A stretch of 64,000 bases of DNA from Pyrodictiaceae archaeon. GTDB lineage: Archaea; Thermoproteota; Thermoprotei_A; Sulfolobales; Pyrodictiaceae. Within the stretch, counting starts at the first letter, position 1. Each line of letters starts with the position of its first letter. Of this stretch, positions 52,553 to 61,411 are shown one piece after another. A model generated the notes under the pieces. That model saw only the letters and a list, made by a program, of their open reading frames with translations. It did no database searches and was not told the origin of the DNA. A program made the translations under genes and the position numbers. The stretch covers positions 128,880 to 192,879 of the forward strand of contig JALVSY010000007.1 in NCBI GenBank assembly GCA_027036135.1. Direction: 5' to 3'.

Positions 52553-53821
52553 CTAGTTGCAGTGGGGCCTAGCCTCTAGTTTTCTAAGTCTTTTCTCTAT
52601 CTCTTTCTCGAAGAACTCTGCTAGCCTTTCTACCTCGTCTAAGCGTCCACTACGCGCCTGCTCCTGTGCATAGAGGATCAGGGGGCGCATGAGTTTCTTC
52701 AACAAGCTCTTAGTGAAGAGGGCCAAGGGCTCAGCAACAACCCCGTCTATCCCGCGTCCCCGTAGCACACTAGTAAGCTCTTCTAGCTCCTCTGAGGCAA
52801 CCATCTCCGCGTATCGCATAATCTTCGCGATAGCCTCGTCAGCCAATCTTTTCTCCCACTTAGCTATGAAAATCCTTATCTCATCCTCTATTATCTTCTC
52901 CGCCTTAGGTATCTCTGCTAAGCGCTTCTCAAGGGTATCCCTTATAGCCTCCTTCACCTCGTCTAGGCCAGCGTACTCGATGTGGCCCGGAACAGGCTTC
53001 TCAACAACTGATGGCACTGATATATCAACTATGAGGGTGCCGGGCTTAAGCACCGAGAGAACATCCCTTGTAAGCACTGGCTTAAGGGCATTAATAGCAA
53101 CGAAGACGATGCGCGCGCTACTGACTGCCTCGCGTAGCTTATCCAGGGGATAAGCACTACCCCCGACCTTTGCTGCTAGCTCGGCTGCTTTCTCATAGCT
53201 ACGATTAACGATGGCTATGCGTGCTCTTGGCCACTTCTCCCTCACGAGACTAGCTATTATAGAGCCAGCATCGCCGGCACCAATAACCGCTACTAGCTCG
53301 TCACCGATATCGCCTAGCCTCTCCCATGCAAGCTTCACAGCCGCTCCGGGAAACCCTACATTGCCCCTGGATATCCCGGTCTCGCTTCGAACAAGCTTAC
53401 CGACGCGAACAGCGAACTGGAAAAGCATAGACAAGTACTTCGAGGCGAAACCCAGGCGACGAGCCTCCTCATAAGCCCGTGCAACTTGGCCAAGAATCTC
53501 GTTCTCACCAATAATGGCTGACTCGAGGCCGGCTGCTACACGGAACAAGTGACGAACAGCATCTACTCCGCGAAACACTCTCGCATAGCCAGCAGCGTCT
53601 CCGAGGAATTCACGGACTCGTGCAAGGAACTCCTCCTGGTCATCGCTGAGCGCGTAGGCCTCGAAACGATTACACGTAGCGAGTACAACGAGTTCACGAG
53701 AAGAACCAGCAAGATAACTATAAGCGTCGCGCGCTCTCTGCTCAAGAGCACCGATAACCTCTAGGGGGGCCCAGCGATGACTAATACTCACCGCAACAAG
53801 GTCATCAAGACCAGGAGCCAC
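52553..53821 (-). CDS. hemA: Glutamyl-tRNA reductase
   Basis: The 422-residue protein is GluTR, the first committed enzyme of tetrapyrrole synthesis by the C5 route; it reduces Glu-tRNA to glutamate-1-semialdehyde with NADPH. The catalytic Cys lies in VVLATCNRFEAYA, the tRNA/substrate motif in AGLESAIIGENEILGQV, the Rossmann domain in VAVIGAGDAG and ARIAIVNRS. A helical dimerisation tail closes it. GTG start. No hemL or hemB is adjacent. It provides precursor for a corrin or heme-type product, in line with cobN. Confidence 0.95.
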   Translation of the reverse strand: MAPGLDDLVAVSISHRWAPLEVIGALEQRARDAYSYLAGSSRELVVLATCNRFEAYALSDDQEEFLARVREFLGDAAGYARVFRGVDAVRHLFRVAAGLESAIIGENEILGQVARAYEEARRLGFASKYLSMLFQFAVRVGKLVRSETGISRGNVGFPGAAVKLAWERLGDIGDELVAVIGAGDAGSIIASLVREKWPRARIAIVNRSYEKAAELAAKVGGSAYPLDKLREAVSSARIVFVAINALKPVLTRDVLSVLKPGTLIVDISVPSVVEKPVPGHIEYAGLDEVKEAIRDTLEKRLAEIPKAEKIIEDEIRIFIAKWEKRLADEAIAKIMRYAEMVASEELEELTSVLRGRGIDGVVAEPLALFTKSLLKKLMRPLILYAQEQARSGRLDEVERLAEFFEKEIEKRLRKLEARPHCN

Positions 53822-54005
53822 GAGCTATCACCATCGTCGTGGCGATAAAACAGGGCACAGCGGTACTGGCTCCACTACCTCACCTTCTCCTATCAACATA
53901 AGCTACCACTATCACTCTTGTAATGGTTTCCCCCTAAAAAATAAGGATGAGGAAGGACACCTAAATAATAGACCGGCGCCGAGAATAGTACCCGAGACTA
54001 AGGAG

Positions 54006-54029
54006 CTGTGCCTAAACATTTTGGCACAG
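54006..54029 (+). promoter_or_regulatory. Perfect 7-bp inverted repeat before a regulator gene
   Basis: CTGTGCC and GGCACAG flank a 10-base AT-rich spacer (TAAACATTTT), ending 58 bases before the GTG of the HTH gene. It could be an autoregulatory operator or a 5' leader hairpin. Confidence 0.4.
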
Positions 54030-54087
54030 TACTATGCGCATACCCTCTACCCCGCACAAGTAATTCGACTCTTTGGACTAAAGGTGC

Positions 54088-54867
54088 GTGAACGTCTTGG
54101 CCCGCACCCCTGCACTAATAGTCGCGATTAAGGAGCCCAGGAACCCCGATGAGTACTGCTTCGCGCAACGCCTCCTCTACCTAGCAGAGAGCATGTGCGA
54201 CACTAGCCAGGCGAGCTGCAAGCTGGGCAGAAGCGGGGCCGAGATCCCATACCCCTTGCTAGTCGCCACAATCCTCCACGCCGCTAGCCGCGGCGACAAG
54301 GTAGAGGGCTGGATAAGGGTGCAGGGAGAGCAACAAGCACTAGCAGCTTTACAAACAGTTCTTCGCCGAGAAAAAGAACTGGCCTTCCAGGTAGTAGCTG
54401 AGACTAAACACAATATACTAGTAAAGATATTAATACCTTTGAATAAGTGGTGTGGTGGTTGCCGCTTCTGCCCACACATAGATACACTGCCAAACACTAT
54501 GCCGGTAAGCATAGTTTTGACTAGCCAATACATAGTCTTTAGCCTGATAGCCTCTAGGCCACAGGTGCTCAGACAAATGGAGGACCTAGGCTTTAGAATA
54601 CTAGACGCGCTACCAGTAACCGAGTACGAGGACCCATTGACCTCGAAGCAGGAGATAGCACTAGTACTAGCCTATCTCTACGGCTACTACGCCCACCCCA
54701 GAAGGACAAGCATAAGGGAGCTAGCAAGCAAGCTAGGCATGTCTGGCTCAGCGCTAGCAGAGCTACTGAGGAAAGCCGAGCTCAAGGTAATAAAGAACTA
54801 TGTTATCGGTAACCTAGCGCACCACATATACCTAACAATCAGGCAGAAGGCGCAAGAAGCAGACTAG
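54088..54867 (+). CDS. Bat-type HTH_10 regulator with cysteine cluster
   Basis: The 259-residue protein ends in a bacterio-opsin-activator-type HTH: LTSKQEIALVLAYLYGYY, then TSIRELASKLGMSGSALAEL, the recognition helix region, at about 200-245. The N-terminal part has Cys clusters, DEYCFA, MCDTSQASC and WCGGCRFC, a pattern that could bind a metal or Fe-S cluster and make it a redox or metal sensor (inference). GTG start. An inverted repeat lies 58 bases upstream. The stop is three bases from the convergent gene at 54871. Confidence 0.75.
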   Translation: MNVLARTPALIVAIKEPRNPDEYCFAQRLLYLAESMCDTSQASCKLGRSGAEIPYPLLVATILHAASRGDKVEGWIRVQGEQQALAALQTVLRREKELAFQVVAETKHNILVKILIPLNKWCGGCRFCPHIDTLPNTMPVSIVLTSQYIVFSLIASRPQVLRQMEDLGFRILDALPVTEYEDPLTSKQEIALVLAYLYGYYAHPRRTSIRELASKLGMSGSALAELLRKAELKVIKNYVIGNLAHHIYLTIRQKAQEAD

Positions 54868-54870
54868 GCA

Positions 54871-55209
54871 CTACCTCCTACCAGCCCTCTTCTTCCAGGC
54901 CTCAATCTCCTCCAACAATGGCCTGGGATCACCCTTCTCAAGCGCATCAATTACTTGTAGAAGCCTACTAGGCGGGATAATCACAACCAATACACTCCGG
55001 AGAAAGAAGCGGGCACGGCGCTTATCGCCTTTCGCGTACTCAAGAAGTACACTATAGGCCTTCAAGGGATCAGTTACAAGGAGCGAGGCGAAATCAGACT
55101 TATACTTCTTAAACGCGATATTGTTGAGCATCGATACAGCGCCCAGCGCAGTACCGCGCAGCCTCCGAGACAAGAGCTGCACAAGCTTATCCTGCGCCGA
55201 AGCCGACAC
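54871..55209 (-). CDS. Unknown helical protein, paralogue of 27021 gene
   Basis: The 112-residue protein is helical and mildly basic: RRLRGTALGAVSMLNNIAFKK, FASLLVTDPLKAYSVLLEYA and RFFLRSVLVVIIPPSRLLQV. It shares a spaced pattern with the 27021-27344 product (RRL-x-G, LN, DP-x-x-A, LL), pointing to a small lineage-specific family. It starts at ATG 55209 and ends convergent to the HTH gene. Function unknown. Confidence 0.55.
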   Translation of the reverse strand: MSASAQDKLVQLLSRRLRGTALGAVSMLNNIAFKKYKSDFASLLVTDPLKAYSVLLEYAKGDKRRARFFLRSVLVVIIPPSRLLQVIDALEKGDPRPLLEEIEAWKKRAGRR

Positions 55210-55367
55210 CCCGATACTACACCTCGCCGCGCTATAAGAACGTAATCCCTGCCCCTAAGCCCCCGCTACCACTCCAAGCCAATAACATTAACTCTGCTTA
55301 GTGGTACAGTAAAAAGCTAGCGCTCATTAATCGGAGACCAGACTAGGTTACCAAATAGATATAGGTG

Positions 55368-56291
55368 TCAAAGAAACACGCTCCCAGCCTCTCGATCCTC
55401 CTTAATCCCGAACTCCTTCATCCTTGGCACACACGTGAACTTTAACACGGAAACAGGATAGACTACTACGTCGCATTCTATGTGCATCGAGACATGATAG
55501 GCTTCAAGCGTCCAGATCTGTCGTAGAGGATCCTCTGAGCCCTTACCAAGCAAGCGAGGCGCCGTGCTAATAAAGACAACAGCGTCATATGTTGATACTA
55601 ATGGGAATCTCTGCATGGCCTCTTTCCCAGGCACTGTATAAATAAAGACACCGAGGACACGCTTCCTCTTATTCCATAGTATGAAGTTGTAAAGCTCCGG
55701 AAGTATCTCTTCTCTCGGATGAAGCGCTTCGAGAAGCTCTACGCCCTCAATCATGAGTATGTCTGGCTTGTAGTGCTCTACGGCGAATCTCATAAGGAGG
55801 AGGAGCTCGTGAACCGTGTAGGCGCTCGGATTAAGTGATATCACGTGCACCGAGCCACCGTTACGTGATCCTAGTTGCTTTGAGAGCTGCTTTGCTAGGC
55901 ATTCGGTTATTTCGCGAAGAGCCGGAGCACTTGTCTTGAAGCTAATTATTAGTATTTTTGCCCCACGTATTGCCTTCTCTAAGCTAGCCAATAGGGTCAC
56001 TAAGAACCGGCTACTGACAGGTATGTCGAGTCCGATAGCTATCTGAGCATCGCGAGATAGCACAAGGCGCGGACATACTTCCTCGATGATCTGGCGCCTC
56101 CTTATATAAGGCATATCTAGTACCACGAGGGGCGGGTTAGTCCTTGAACCATAGATTAATGGTGTACATAGATTATATAGTGTGGAATAATCCGGTGGTG
56201 GTATCTCTTCTAGTTCCTCGGGAGAACTATGTCTATCATTTCGTGGGGCCTTATGTAGAACGTTACCTCGGAGAACCGGATGGGCGCCCAT
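55368..56291 (-). CDS. KaiC/RecA-like protein lacking a P-loop
   Basis: The 307-residue protein keeps the order of a RecA/KaiC-like core without Walker A: AKILIISFKTSAPALREITE for the strand after the P-loop region, PDILMIEGVELLEA for the Walker B-like strand, and VLGVFIYTVPGKEAMQRF for a later strand. No GxxxxGK[ST] is present. It is encoded after and overlapping the true KaiC-like gene by 82 bases, so it may form a complex with that protein as an inactive subunit. The start ATG 56291 lies in the overlap. It is the last gene of the pilus-assembly locus. Confidence 0.65.
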   Translation of the reverse strand: MGAHPVLRGNVLHKAPRNDRHSSPEELEEIPPPDYSTLYNLCTPLIYGSRTNPPLVVLDMPYIRRRQIIEEVCPRLVLSRDAQIAIGLDIPVSSRFLVTLLASLEKAIRGAKILIISFKTSAPALREITECLAKQLSKQLGSRNGGSVHVISLNPSAYTVHELLLLMRFAVEHYKPDILMIEGVELLEALHPREEILPELYNFILWNKRKRVLGVFIYTVPGKEAMQRFPLVSTYDAVVFISTAPRLLGKGSEDPLRQIWTLEAYHVSMHIECDVVVYPVSVLKFTCVPRMKEFGIKEDREAGSVFL

Positions 56292-56986
56292 CGCACCTTC
56301 CTTATCTCCATTATTCGTAGCGGCTTTCCCCTCTTCATGACGGTGCGTAGAATGAATACTGCATCAACAACGAATTCCTCTACGCCCTCGCCTACAACTT
56401 GTGCCCCGTAGGGATGCTCTGCTACGAGGATGCTCGTGACTCCTAGTGACTTGAGACCGTTTACGAAGAAGTTCTGTAGGAGCTTTCTTATCCTGGATTT
56501 CTGCTTCCCTAGTATCTGTAGCATGACCGTGACGCTGTCCACTACTAGGCGCTTAGCGTTCATATCCATGGCCATGCCTATGATGTCCTCTAGTTGCTGT
56601 GCAAGAGCCTCATCATCAGCTATTGTTAGTGCCTCAACGTAGCGGAACAATCCCTGCTTCTCGTATTTCTCGAAGTCTGCTCCAAGGCTCTCCATATGGG
56701 CATAGAAGTCTTGGCGAGGCTCAACGAAGTTCACATAGATGCCTGGCTCGCCGCGCTTAAGCCCCTCATAGATGAACTTGGCAGCGAGAGTTGACTTACC
56801 GGTACCAGGGTTCCCGGCTACTAGGATTATTGCTCCCTTCATGAAGCCCCCGGCGAGGAGGCGGTCAAGCCCACTAATACCACTCGGAGTTATCTCGATG
56901 CGTGCTAGCCGAGGCGCGAACATATTGATTTCTTCTCTTTGCTCCTTGTACCCCTCCTTTCTGGGCTCTTGGGTCATGTCGTGCAC
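56210..56986 (-). CDS. KaiC/FlaH-like ATPase
   Basis: The 258-residue protein is a KaiC-domain (RAD55-type) ATPase. LAGGFMKGAIILVAGNPGTGKSTLAAKF holds Walker A (GNPGTGKST), MDMNAKRLVVDSVTVML the Walker B strand, and ILVAEHPYG a later strand. In archaella the related FlaH works beside the ATPase FlaI and membrane protein FlaJ. Here it lies after the pilus ATPase and membrane genes on the same strand, suggesting an equivalent role. A short gap of 187 bases separates it from the TadC-like gene. The assignment to the filament is inference by position. Confidence 0.8.
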   Translation of the reverse strand: MHDMTQEPRKEGYKEQREEINMFAPRLARIEITPSGISGLDRLLAGGFMKGAIILVAGNPGTGKSTLAAKFIYEGLKRGEPGIYVNFVEPRQDFYAHMESLGADFEKYEKQGLFRYVEALTIADDEALAQQLEDIIGMAMDMNAKRLVVDSVTVMLQILGKQKSRIRKLLQNFFVNGLKSLGVTSILVAEHPYGAQVVGEGVEEFVVDAVFILRTVMKRGKPLRIMEIRKVRWAPIRFSEVTFYIRPHEMIDIVLPRN

Positions 56987-57173
56987 CTCAGCACAGAGCT
57001 ACGAAGGCAATACGGCCAAACTTGTGCTGAATTACTAGGCTTATTCCTATAGGATCGTAGTACGGACGTGGTAATTAACGTACTACCTCCGTTTCCTGGG
57101 AGAGCACTATGTACTCGCATTTATTGTTTATGCAGGACAGATTTGTTCCGGTTTCTATTACTACTTGTGGCTC

Positions 57174-58052
57174 CTAGGTCATTATTCTGGGCGAGAATAG
57201 CATTATGAATGTGTCTAGGAGTGTTAGCATTGCTATGTATTTTGCCGCGAGTAGGCTGTAGCCGTGCACTATCCGTGCTACTATGAAGGCTGCCGCAAGT
57301 ATTATGACTATTAATGAGTAGTAGTAGAGGCCGAGGAGTAGGCCTGGGTTAACGGCTCTACCAAAGCCCGGGAGGCTCATAACGGAGAGCTTCTGGACGA
57401 GGCCTACTACTATTCCTGCTGAGAAGGCGTATGTTATTGATGCAAGGGCTCCTATGAAGCCGTACTCGCTTAGACGAGCCTTGACCAGGCTTAGTAGCCT
57501 ACGAGTGCTCTGCGCGTGGCTGGATGCTACGCCGAGTACGCGGTGCATCATGCCCCTGCTCTTAGTGGCTGTTACTATGTTGTAGGCGTATATCCTTACT
57601 TTGCGGGGCGCGTTGCTAAACGCTGCGCGGAACGCGTTGTCTAGGTCCCCGGTCATCTTGTATATCCTGGCCATTCTCTCCACGAGCATCGACATAGGCT
57701 TATCAAGTATCTTCGAGGCTGCTAGTAGCGCGTCGGCAGCAGAGCCTGTTGAGGCTAGGAGGCTAGCGTAGAGGGAGAGAAGCTCCGCTACCTGGTACTC
57801 AAGAGCCTCTGATATCGCTGCTTCTCTACGGGCATATAGGTAAAGGGGGAGAGCAGCAACTGTTATGGCGCCGGATATCTCTATCATTGTGCCGGGATCA
57901 GTTATCACGGGTATGAACCTGAACAACACGATCTGGTGCCTAGGCACTAGTAGGGCGTAGCCAGTCTTCGCTGCTAGCCCTGGGTAGAGGAAGAGCCAGA
58001 GAAGCGGCAATAGTAGAGCACTCGCCGCTGCGACTAATTGTCGTGTATCCAT
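57174..58052 (-). CDS. TadC/T2SF-domain pilus assembly membrane protein, second half
   Basis: The 292-residue integral membrane protein has helices near residues 8-24, 46-62, and three near the C-terminus (LASITYAFSAGIVVGLV, YYSLIVIILAAAFIVAR). Between them is the cytoplasmic T2SF helical domain (YQVAELLSLYASLLASTGSA). Most crenarchaeal FlaJ/UpsF-type proteins carry two such domains on one chain of about 500 residues. Here they are on two proteins, as TadB/TadC in bacterial Tad pili. The gene starts 5 bases after the first half on the same strand. Confidence 0.8.
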   Translation of the reverse strand: MDTRQLVAAASALLLPLLWLFLYPGLAAKTGYALLVPRHQIVLFRFIPVITDPGTMIEISGAITVAALPLYLYARREAAISEALEYQVAELLSLYASLLASTGSAADALLAASKILDKPMSMLVERMARIYKMTGDLDNAFRAAFSNAPRKVRIYAYNIVTATKSRGMMHRVLGVASSHAQSTRRLLSLVKARLSEYGFIGALASITYAFSAGIVVGLVQKLSVMSLPGFGRAVNPGLLLGLYYYSLIVIILAAAFIVARIVHGYSLLAAKYIAMLTLLDTFIMLFSPRIMT

Positions 58053-58057
58053 GATGC

Positions 58058-58912
58058 TTACACCCTTATGCGCGACACCATCGAGTCAGCCATTACTGCT
58101 ATAGCCGCGCTCGTAGCTGGTATAAGTATGAAGGTTGAGATAAACAATATGTTGTCGAACGAGAGCAGGGGTGTCCTTGGCGGCTGTATAGCGAAGAGGA
58201 GAGCAACCACACCCACCGCGACTGGGAGCATTGCTCCTATAGCGACGAATATCTCTAGGAGCGCGCCGAGAGAAGAGGAGAGATTCTCGACGTATGACTC
58301 TGAGGCATAGAGGTACTCTGATACAACAGTGTCTATCACCTCCTCTATACTGCTACCCGTCTTAGCAGCTGCTGCAAGGCCGCCGAGGAGGCTCTTCAGG
58401 CTAGGGCTAGGAGTTATCTTCGCTGCCTCGCTGAGGGCTTTATCAAGGGGGATACCGGCTCGAATCGCTGAGGCAATGTACTCTAGCTCTATGCTGAACT
58501 CCCTTAGCTCTTCCCTCTCCTTCTCCCACAGCTCTATAAAGGCGGCAGCAATCCCGCTGCCAGCTAGTATGCGTGTTGCTAGCGCTGATGCGAAGGAGAG
58601 GAAGCGTGGCTCAAGCTTGCTCGCACGCCCCTTGTAGGCTGTGCTTGGAAGCATTATGTAGAGCGCGAGGCCTATCACGGCGAAGCTGAAAGCGAAGCCA
58701 ATGCCGAGAACTATTGTGGCCTGGAGCGGGAAGTGCCTGGCCGTGTAGAAGTAGGAGGCGAGTAGAGCCGGAAGCACAGTAGATAATAAGACAATGATTA
58801 TGGTGAACATTGTTGTGTAGCTGTCTAGGCTACGAGCAATCCCGGAGCCAAGGACATGGTACTCGAGGTCAGGGTTAAGGCTTAGCCCCAGCCTCTTAAC
58901 GAGCTCCCTCAT
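58058..58912 (-). CDS. TadB/T2SF-domain pilus assembly membrane protein, first half
   Basis: The 284-residue protein has paired membrane helices near residues 35-55 and 70-90, a cytoplasmic helical domain (ASALATRILAGSGIAAAFIE, AIRAGIPLDKALSEAAKITP) and two C-terminal helices (EIFVAIGAMLPVAVGVVAL and a last one). This is one T2SF unit of the platform protein that anchors a pilus ATPase. ATG overlaps the ATPase stop by four bases, so the two are coupled. The second half follows after five bases. Confidence 0.82.
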   Translation of the reverse strand: MRELVKRLGLSLNPDLEYHVLGSGIARSLDSYTTMFTIIIVLLSTVLPALLASYFYTARHFPLQATIVLGIGFAFSFAVIGLALYIMLPSTAYKGRASKLEPRFLSFASALATRILAGSGIAAAFIELWEKEREELREFSIELEYIASAIRAGIPLDKALSEAAKITPSPSLKSLLGGLAAAAKTGSSIEEVIDTVVSEYLYASESYVENLSSSLGALLEIFVAIGAMLPVAVGVVALLFAIQPPRTPLLSFDNILFISTFILIPATSAAIAVMADSMVSRIRV

Positions 58913-60273
58913 CCCCGGGACACCCTCTTGTAGGTATAGGGCGATGTCTCCGAGAGCGCCTCCTCGTAGACCTTGTCTGGTTCCCTCATGTAGCGTCTCA
59001 CAACCTCGTGTAGCTCCAGCATATCAGCATCCTTCTCAGCTAGCCACTTGATAACAGTAGCCCTCCTCTCAAGGTCGCGCCACACCTCCTTGGAGCTAGT
59101 AACTAGTAGCTCAGCTATGGATGCGACAAAGCTACTCTCGGGGCTTGTTAGAACCCAGTCGTCCTCCCTGCTCCTCCACTGAACCAGTCTATCTAAGTAA
59201 ATCTCGTCCCGGGCCGGGTCATACTCCCTGGTCTCGTCTAAGCGAATAACCTTTCTCGCTACACGGCCCCCTCTCTCAAGCCGCAGTATGTGCACAAATA
59301 GCTTCGTCGCGGCTATGAGGCTCTTGGGCACATTCATGGGGGGCGAGGCAAGACGCCTTATAAGCACATCAGCGCTCTCGGCATGAACCGTTGTCAAGCC
59401 ACCGTGCCCGGTCGCTAGTGCCTGGAAGAACGCGAAGGCTTCGCGGCTACGAATCTCGCCAACAATTATGACGTCTGGCCTCATCCTCAAAGCGCTCTCG
59501 ACTTGTGCTTGCAAGGTAACGTTCTGCACACCAGGCATATCGCTTAGCCTGGTGTGCATCGCTGTCCAGTTATCGTGGAACGGTAAGTAGATCTCCGGGG
59601 TATCCTCTATGCTAACAATCTTGTACTCCGGCGGGAGGAGCATTGCTAAGGCGTTGAGGAGCGTGGTCTTACCGCTCCCCGTGGGCCCATATATGACGAC
59701 GCCCTGCTTGTACTGGATAGCAGCCCAAAGCATAGCCACGATACCAGGGTCAAGTGTGCCCTTGTTAACTAGCTCTATTACCGTGAAGGGCTCGGCGCGG
59801 AACTTACGAATAGTGAAGCTATGCCCACGTCTAGAGACAACATCAAGAACAATATGTACACGGTAGCCCTCGGGGCGGAGAATACCCTCAACAACGGGTC
59901 TCGCGAGGCTAGGCTCTTGGCCAGAGCGGAGACCAAGCTTAAGAACCACGCGCTCAAGCTCAGCCGGGTCATTGAACACAATATTGCTCGTAAGCCACTC
60001 GAACTCGGAGTGATAAACAAACACCGGGGTCAATAACCCGTTGCACGAAATATCCTCTATATGGGGGTCACGGATAATCGGGTCAAGCCTACCATACCCA
60101 ACAAGGTCGCGGGCAAGATAATAAGCGACCCGGGAAGCCTCATCCTCAACACTCCGGCCAACCCTCTTTAACCGGGCACGCAAAGGAGCAAGAGCCCTGC
60201 GAGCCAATGCATAAGCCTCACGAATGCCCTCGCCAAAATCCTCTATAGAGGAGAAGCGACGAAGAAGACCCAT
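58909..60273 (-). CDS. Type IV pilus/Tad secretion ATPase
   Basis: The 454-residue protein is a GspE/VirB11-type ATPase that powers pilus assembly: VVIYGPTGSGKTTLLNALA (Walker A), an Asp box in VSIEDTPEIYLP, RPDVIIVGEIRSREAF (Walker B), and a His box in TGHGGLTTVHAES. The frame continues in phase upstream beyond ATG 60273 to a stop near 60535. It reads plausible N-domain sequence there (PPVAVSVVEDVDGRRFYNVE, ARVLERLRSHILRD), but no ATG, GTG or TTG precedes it. A GGAGG lies near 60466. The true start is therefore uncertain. It overlaps the TadB-like gene by four bases and heads the operon. Confidence 0.9.
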   Translation of the reverse strand: MGLLRRFSSIEDFGEGIREAYALARRALAPLRARLKRVGRSVEDEASRVAYYLARDLVGYGRLDPIIRDPHIEDISCNGLLTPVFVYHSEFEWLTSNIVFNDPAELERVVLKLGLRSGQEPSLARPVVEGILRPEGYRVHIVLDVVSRRGHSFTIRKFRAEPFTVIELVNKGTLDPGIVAMLWAAIQYKQGVVIYGPTGSGKTTLLNALAMLLPPEYKIVSIEDTPEIYLPFHDNWTAMHTRLSDMPGVQNVTLQAQVESALRMRPDVIIVGEIRSREAFAFFQALATGHGGLTTVHAESADVLIRRLASPPMNVPKSLIAATKLFVHILRLERGGRVARKVIRLDETREYDPARDEIYLDRLVQWRSREDDWVLTSPESSFVASIAELLVTSSKEVWRDLERRATVIKWLAEKDADMLELHEVVRRYMREPDKVYEEALSETSPYTYKRVSRG

Positions 60274-60739
60274 ATCACGAAGAATATGGGAACGAAGCCT
60301 CTCAAGAACACGGGCCCCGATATTACTAAGCCCAGGCTCCTCAACATTATAGAAACGCCTACCATCAACATCCTCGACAACACTAACAGCAACAGGAGGC
60401 TCGTCACGAATAAGATATCGGGATAAAAGTCTCGAGGTCTCTCTATTTTGTACTTTTTCGCCTCCTAAGTCTTTGCCTTCATTACTTGTTGATTCTCCGT
60501 AAATACTAGCGCTTGTTTTTGTAATAAAACATCCCCCAAACTAATAACTCCTTAGGTTATCGTTCACCTATTTAAGCAATCGATACCTTGAGTAAAAGCA
60601 ATTAACACTATTTTATCTCAATTTAATTATTCTAATTATTGTATCATTCTCTGAGACAGAAATAAAGGATTAAAAAAGCAAGAGAAGATTTTAAGACTAG
60701 GATGCTCATGCTGCATTTATCCAGTTATATTTAACTCAT

Positions 60740-61174
60740 TTAACTCCGTATAGTTGCTACATAGGTGGCAGTAACACCATCCTTAGTGACCACCTTAACT
60801 ATTATAGTTGATCCCGATTTCAGCGAAAGACCTGTAACATTCACCGAGCCTACGCTACCAGGCGGTATCTCTATATTAGTTACCGAGGTATTTTCCTTTA
60901 TTACCTCACCGTTTGAGGCGTTTATGACATAGACGGTACTGAGATTTACCGGTATATTACCAATATTCCTCACATATACGGTTAGGGTACCACTGCTGGA
61001 GTTATAACTTACACTATCTATCGTTATTCGCTCTTGCAGGCTCGGCGATGACGTAGGTTGATTGCTCACAGTCCCGCTTACCCATGTATAGAGGAGCACT
61101 GAGACAGCTACCGCGATGAGTACTAAGAGCGCTGTAGCCACAACAGGAGATATACCCCTTAGTTGATACTTCAT
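60740..61174 (-). CDS. Archaeal type IV pilin
   Basis: The protein of about 144 residues starts at ATG 61174 with GAGGTG upstream. It has a class III signal: MKYQLRG, then the hydrophobic helix ISPVVATALLVLIAVAVSVL and LYTWVSG, the classic archaeal pilin start (cleavage after Gly). The rest is beta-rich with several N-x-S/T sequons. The frame is open to 61279, but the extra residues are not pilin-like. A TATA element lies at about 61230-61240. Next on the strand are the pilus ATPase and platform genes, after 470 bases, so this is probably the main subunit. Confidence 0.88.
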   Translation of the reverse strand: MKYQLRGISPVVATALLVLIAVAVSVLLYTWVSGTVSNQPTSSPSLQERITIDSVSYNSSSGTLTVYVRNIGNIPVNLSTVYVINASNGEVIKENTSVTNIEIPPGSVGSVNVTGLSLKSGSTIIVKVVTKDGVTATYVATIRS

Positions 61175-61228
61175 AGCGCTTACACCTCTTATTTCTATTC
61201 TCCGCGCTGTGTTTCTTGTATATGTTTT

Positions 61229-61240
61229 TGGTTTAAAAGA
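61229..61240 (-). promoter_or_regulatory. TATA box of the pilin gene
   Basis: On the minus strand CTCTTTTAAACC resembles an archaeal BRE/TATA element. It lies about 60 bases before the pilin ATG, so the mRNA would have a leader of about 35 bases containing GAGGTG. Confidence 0.5.
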
Positions 61241-61411
61241 GTTTGCGTAATGTTTGTAGCCAGATACTAATCTTAGCATAAACCTCGATTTACGCGATTA
61301 CAACAAGTTTATTTTTATTACTCCTTCTAGTCTTGAGGAGAATCCCTTATCTTAGGAATATTCAGAGTAAAAGCGAGATTAGAGGCTAGGGTTGTTCGGC
61401 TTTTAGAGGTT

